Shown: positions 21,586-22,621 of the stretch, piece by piece
Layout: each line of letters starts with the position of its first letter
Numbering within the stretch: the stretch's first letter is position 1
From: Paludibacteraceae bacterium
Lineage (GTDB): Bacteria; Bacteroidota; Bacteroidia; Bacteroidales; Paludibacteraceae
Assembly: GCA_016297215.1 (NCBI GenBank)
Contig: JAEDGZ010000030.1
Location: 1-22,621 of the forward strand
Direction: 5' to 3'
DNA length: 22,621 bases
Notes under the pieces: generated by a model
What the model was told of the DNA's origin: nothing
Database searches by the model: none
Seen by the model: only the letters and a program-made list of their open reading frames with translations
Translations under genes and position numbers: made by a program

Positions 21586-22200
21586 ATGCGTGTCCTTCTA
21601 TTAAACGGTTCCCCGCACGAGCACGGCAACACTGCCATTGCTCTGCAAGAAATAGCCAACACCCTTCTTTCGGAGGGTGTTGATGTAGTTACTATCCACC
21701 TCGGCAACCAACCCACGCGCGGCTGTATCGCCTGCGGTGCCTGCAAGACCAAGGGGCGCTGTTGCTTCTCCGACACCTTGTACGATACCATCCGCCAAAC
21801 CTTGGAAGAGGGCATTGACGGCATCGTGGTGGGCTCGCCGGTCTATTACGCAGGTCCCAACGGCTCGCTCTGTGCCCTGCTCGACAGGATCTTCCAGTCT
21901 TGTGCGCCCCTCCTTGCCTACAAGCCCGCAGCCTCTGTCGCCGTCTGCCGACGCGGTGGCGCAAGCGCTACTTTCGACCGACTGAATAAGTACTTCACTA
22001 TCAACAACATGCCCGTTGTACCCTCCCAGTATTGGAATAGCGTCCACGGCGGCGCGCAAGGCGAAGCCGAGCAGGATTTGGAGGGCTTGCAGACCATGCG
22101 CACCCTCGCTCGCAATATGGCGTGGATGCTCCGCGCATTCGCCACGCAGCCCCATCCCGCACCCGAGCAACCTCGCCAACGCACGAGTTTCATCCGATAG
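21586..22200 (+). CDS. NADPH-dependent FMN reductase / iron-sulfur flavoprotein family
   Basis: A 204-residue flavodoxin-fold protein. The N-terminal LLLNGSPHEHGNT (4-16) is the FMN phosphate loop. GCIACGACKTKGRC gives Cys47, Cys50, Cys53 and Cys59, the compact C-x2-C-x2-C-x5-C motif of Isf-type iron-sulfur flavoproteins that bind a [4Fe-4S] cluster. GSPVYYAGPNGSLCALLDR (83-101) is the second FMN-contact block. The ATG at 21586 is chosen over an in-frame start at 21559 because the extra residues are encoded by the tandem array. The C-terminus ends in a Pro/Arg-rich tail. The redox partner and substrate are unknown. Near ribBA, which supplies riboflavin, but with another gene between. Confidence 0.9.
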   Translation: MRVLLLNGSPHEHGNTAIALQEIANTLLSEGVDVVTIHLGNQPTRGCIACGACKTKGRCCFSDTLYDTIRQTLEEGIDGIVVGSPVYYAGPNGSLCALLDRIFQSCAPLLAYKPAASVAVCRRGGASATFDRLNKYFTINNMPVVPSQYWNSVHGGAQGEAEQDLEGLQTMRTLARNMAWMLRAFATQPHPAPEQPRQRTSFIR

Positions 22201-22268
22201 CATACTTTGAAACTTAATTCTTAGCAATACGATTATTTCGTTTACACATTTTCGTTGTATTGACTACC

Positions 22269-22309
22269 GCTCGCCCTTCGCTCATCCTTCGCTCATCCTT
22301 CGCTTAACC
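22269..22309 (+). repeat. Tandem GCTCATCCTTC array, 11-bp unit
   Basis: Units at 22269-22279 (one variant, GCTCGCCCTTC), 22280-22290 and 22291-22301 (identical), plus a partial copy. It lies in the non-coding region after the flavoprotein gene. The CATCCTTC word also occurs within mtaB insert 1, suggesting related repeat stock. Confidence 0.85.
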
Positions 22310-22391
22310 TTTGATGTTTCAGAAAGTCTCGAAGTTGCGAAATAGGATAATTTTGAATCGCCGATTCAGCGTGTATATCATTGCCAAAATT

Positions 22392-22407
22392 TATGTTGTA
22401 CAACATA
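22392..22407. promoter_or_regulatory. Perfect 16-bp palindrome
   Basis: TATGTTGTACAACATA is fully self-complementary and lies 52 nt before the -33 box at 22460. It has the size and symmetry of an operator for a dimeric regulator; the regulator is unknown. Confidence 0.6.
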
Positions 22408-22415
22408 TTTTTGTG

Positions 22416-22462
22416 AATCAGTGCGTTACGAAGAAAATATAAAAATTTTGCATAAAAATTTG
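22416..22462 (+). repeat. 47-nt element, copy 1 (runs into the -33 box)
   Basis: Begins AATCAGTGCGTTACGAAG and ends AAAAATTTG, whose TTG is the -33 box of the promoter at 22460-22490. It matches 22575-22621 at 37 of 47 positions with no gaps. The A/T-rich second half resembles an upstream activating (UP-like) element. Confidence 0.8.
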
Positions 22463-22490
22463 GTCATGTCGTAAAAAAGCAGTAATTTTG
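22460..22490 (+). promoter_or_regulatory. Consensus promoter near window end
   Basis: TTG (22460-22462), 20 nt, TAATTTTG (22483-22490): a full match to the Bacteroidota sigma-ABfr consensus, in the same geometry as the cdd and cdsA promoters. Initiation is expected near 22497. The transcript has no visible ORF before the window ends, so it has a long leader or a non-coding product, such as a stable RNA. Confidence 0.8.
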
Positions 22491-22574
22491 CACCCGCTTT
22501 CGGAAGAACGGGAGTGTGTGTTCTGTGAGGTACTGAAAAACTGCGGCTGACCACCCAAAAAAATGAGTACTGAA

Positions 22575-22621
22575 AATCAGCGAGTTACGAAGATAATTCA
22601 AAATTTCTTCCAAAAAATTTG
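22575..22621 (+). repeat. 47-nt element, copy 2 (ends at the window edge)
   Basis: Begins AATCAGCGAGTTACGAAG and ends AAAATTTG exactly at the last base, aligned with the -33 TTG of copy 1. By analogy a second -7 box would be expected 20 nt past the window end, giving tandem promoters about 159 nt apart. Confidence 0.75.

Larger units (their letters stand above)
22201..22621. other. Non-coding region with repeats and promoter signals to window end
   Basis: The final 421 nt have no supportable ORF. They contain an 11-bp tandem array (22269-22309), a 16-bp palindrome (22392-22407), two copies of a 47-nt element (22416-22462 and 22575-22621) and a consensus promoter (22460-22490). The gene they serve lies past the window end. 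Base composition is AT-rich apart from the tandem array and the stretch 22491-22560. Confidence 0.7.

Noticed and set aside
22491..22560. tRNA or other folded RNA after the 22460 promoter
   Set aside because: CCCG...CGGG pairing is short and no cloverleaf or T-loop sequence is visible; not supportable.

Overview
The window looks like a chromosomal segment of a Bacteroidota member, probably Bacteroidales; the genus cannot be told from this sequence. The reasons are: several promoters of the Bacteroidota sigma-ABfr type (TTG, 20 nt, TAnnTTTG), weak or absent Shine-Dalgarno sites, a V-type ATPase operon in the order A-B-D-I-K without C, F or G subunits after K, a long LptF/LptG-type permease, and many short hairpin or tandem repeats between genes. 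Housekeeping genes are GC-rich by eye. One two-gene cassette (about 12.7-16.6 kb) is strikingly AT-rich.

Layout. (1) 1-6330: end of a V-type ATPase operon: subunit A (C-terminal part), a class III-type Fic AMP-transferase, B, a small lipoprotein, D, I and K, closed by a perfect 19-bp terminator hairpin. The K proteolipid keeps every side-chain position known to bind Na+ in Enterococcus NtpK. (2) 6331-8670: cdsA on the minus strand and, divergent from it, a small acidic protein and a LpxL/HtrB-like acyltransferase. The divergent genes share a 19-bp inverted-repeat promoter in which each strand's -33 box abuts the other strand's -7 box. (3) 8671-10849: the tRNA methylthiotransferase gene mtaB, interrupted in frame by two blocks of intergenic-type repeats, with AT-rich repeated boxes upstream of it and of the next gene. 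(4) 10850-12592: a SulP anion transporter. (5) 12610-16675: two adjacent DUF262 proteins (the first with a DUF1524/HNH-like end), resembling GmrSD/SspE-type defence nucleases and enclosed by direct repeats of about 75 bp. The right repeat supplies the stop codon of the second gene and the promoter of cdd. (6) 16701-22200: cytidine deaminase, LptF/LptG permease, bifunctional RibBA, a secreted protein with an acid-free Thr/Ser/Arg tail, and an FMN/iron-sulfur flavoprotein. Short tandem arrays sit just before several start codons. (7) 22201-22621: non-coding, with a palindrome and two copies of a 47-nt element. The first copy leads into a consensus promoter, so a tandem-promoter transcription unit probably starts beyond the window.

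The strongest candidate for an undescribed system is the repeat-bounded DUF262 pair. Next are the Fic gene inside the ATPase operon and the in-frame colonisation of mtaB by several repeat families. All family assignments come from motifs read by eye; no database search was run.
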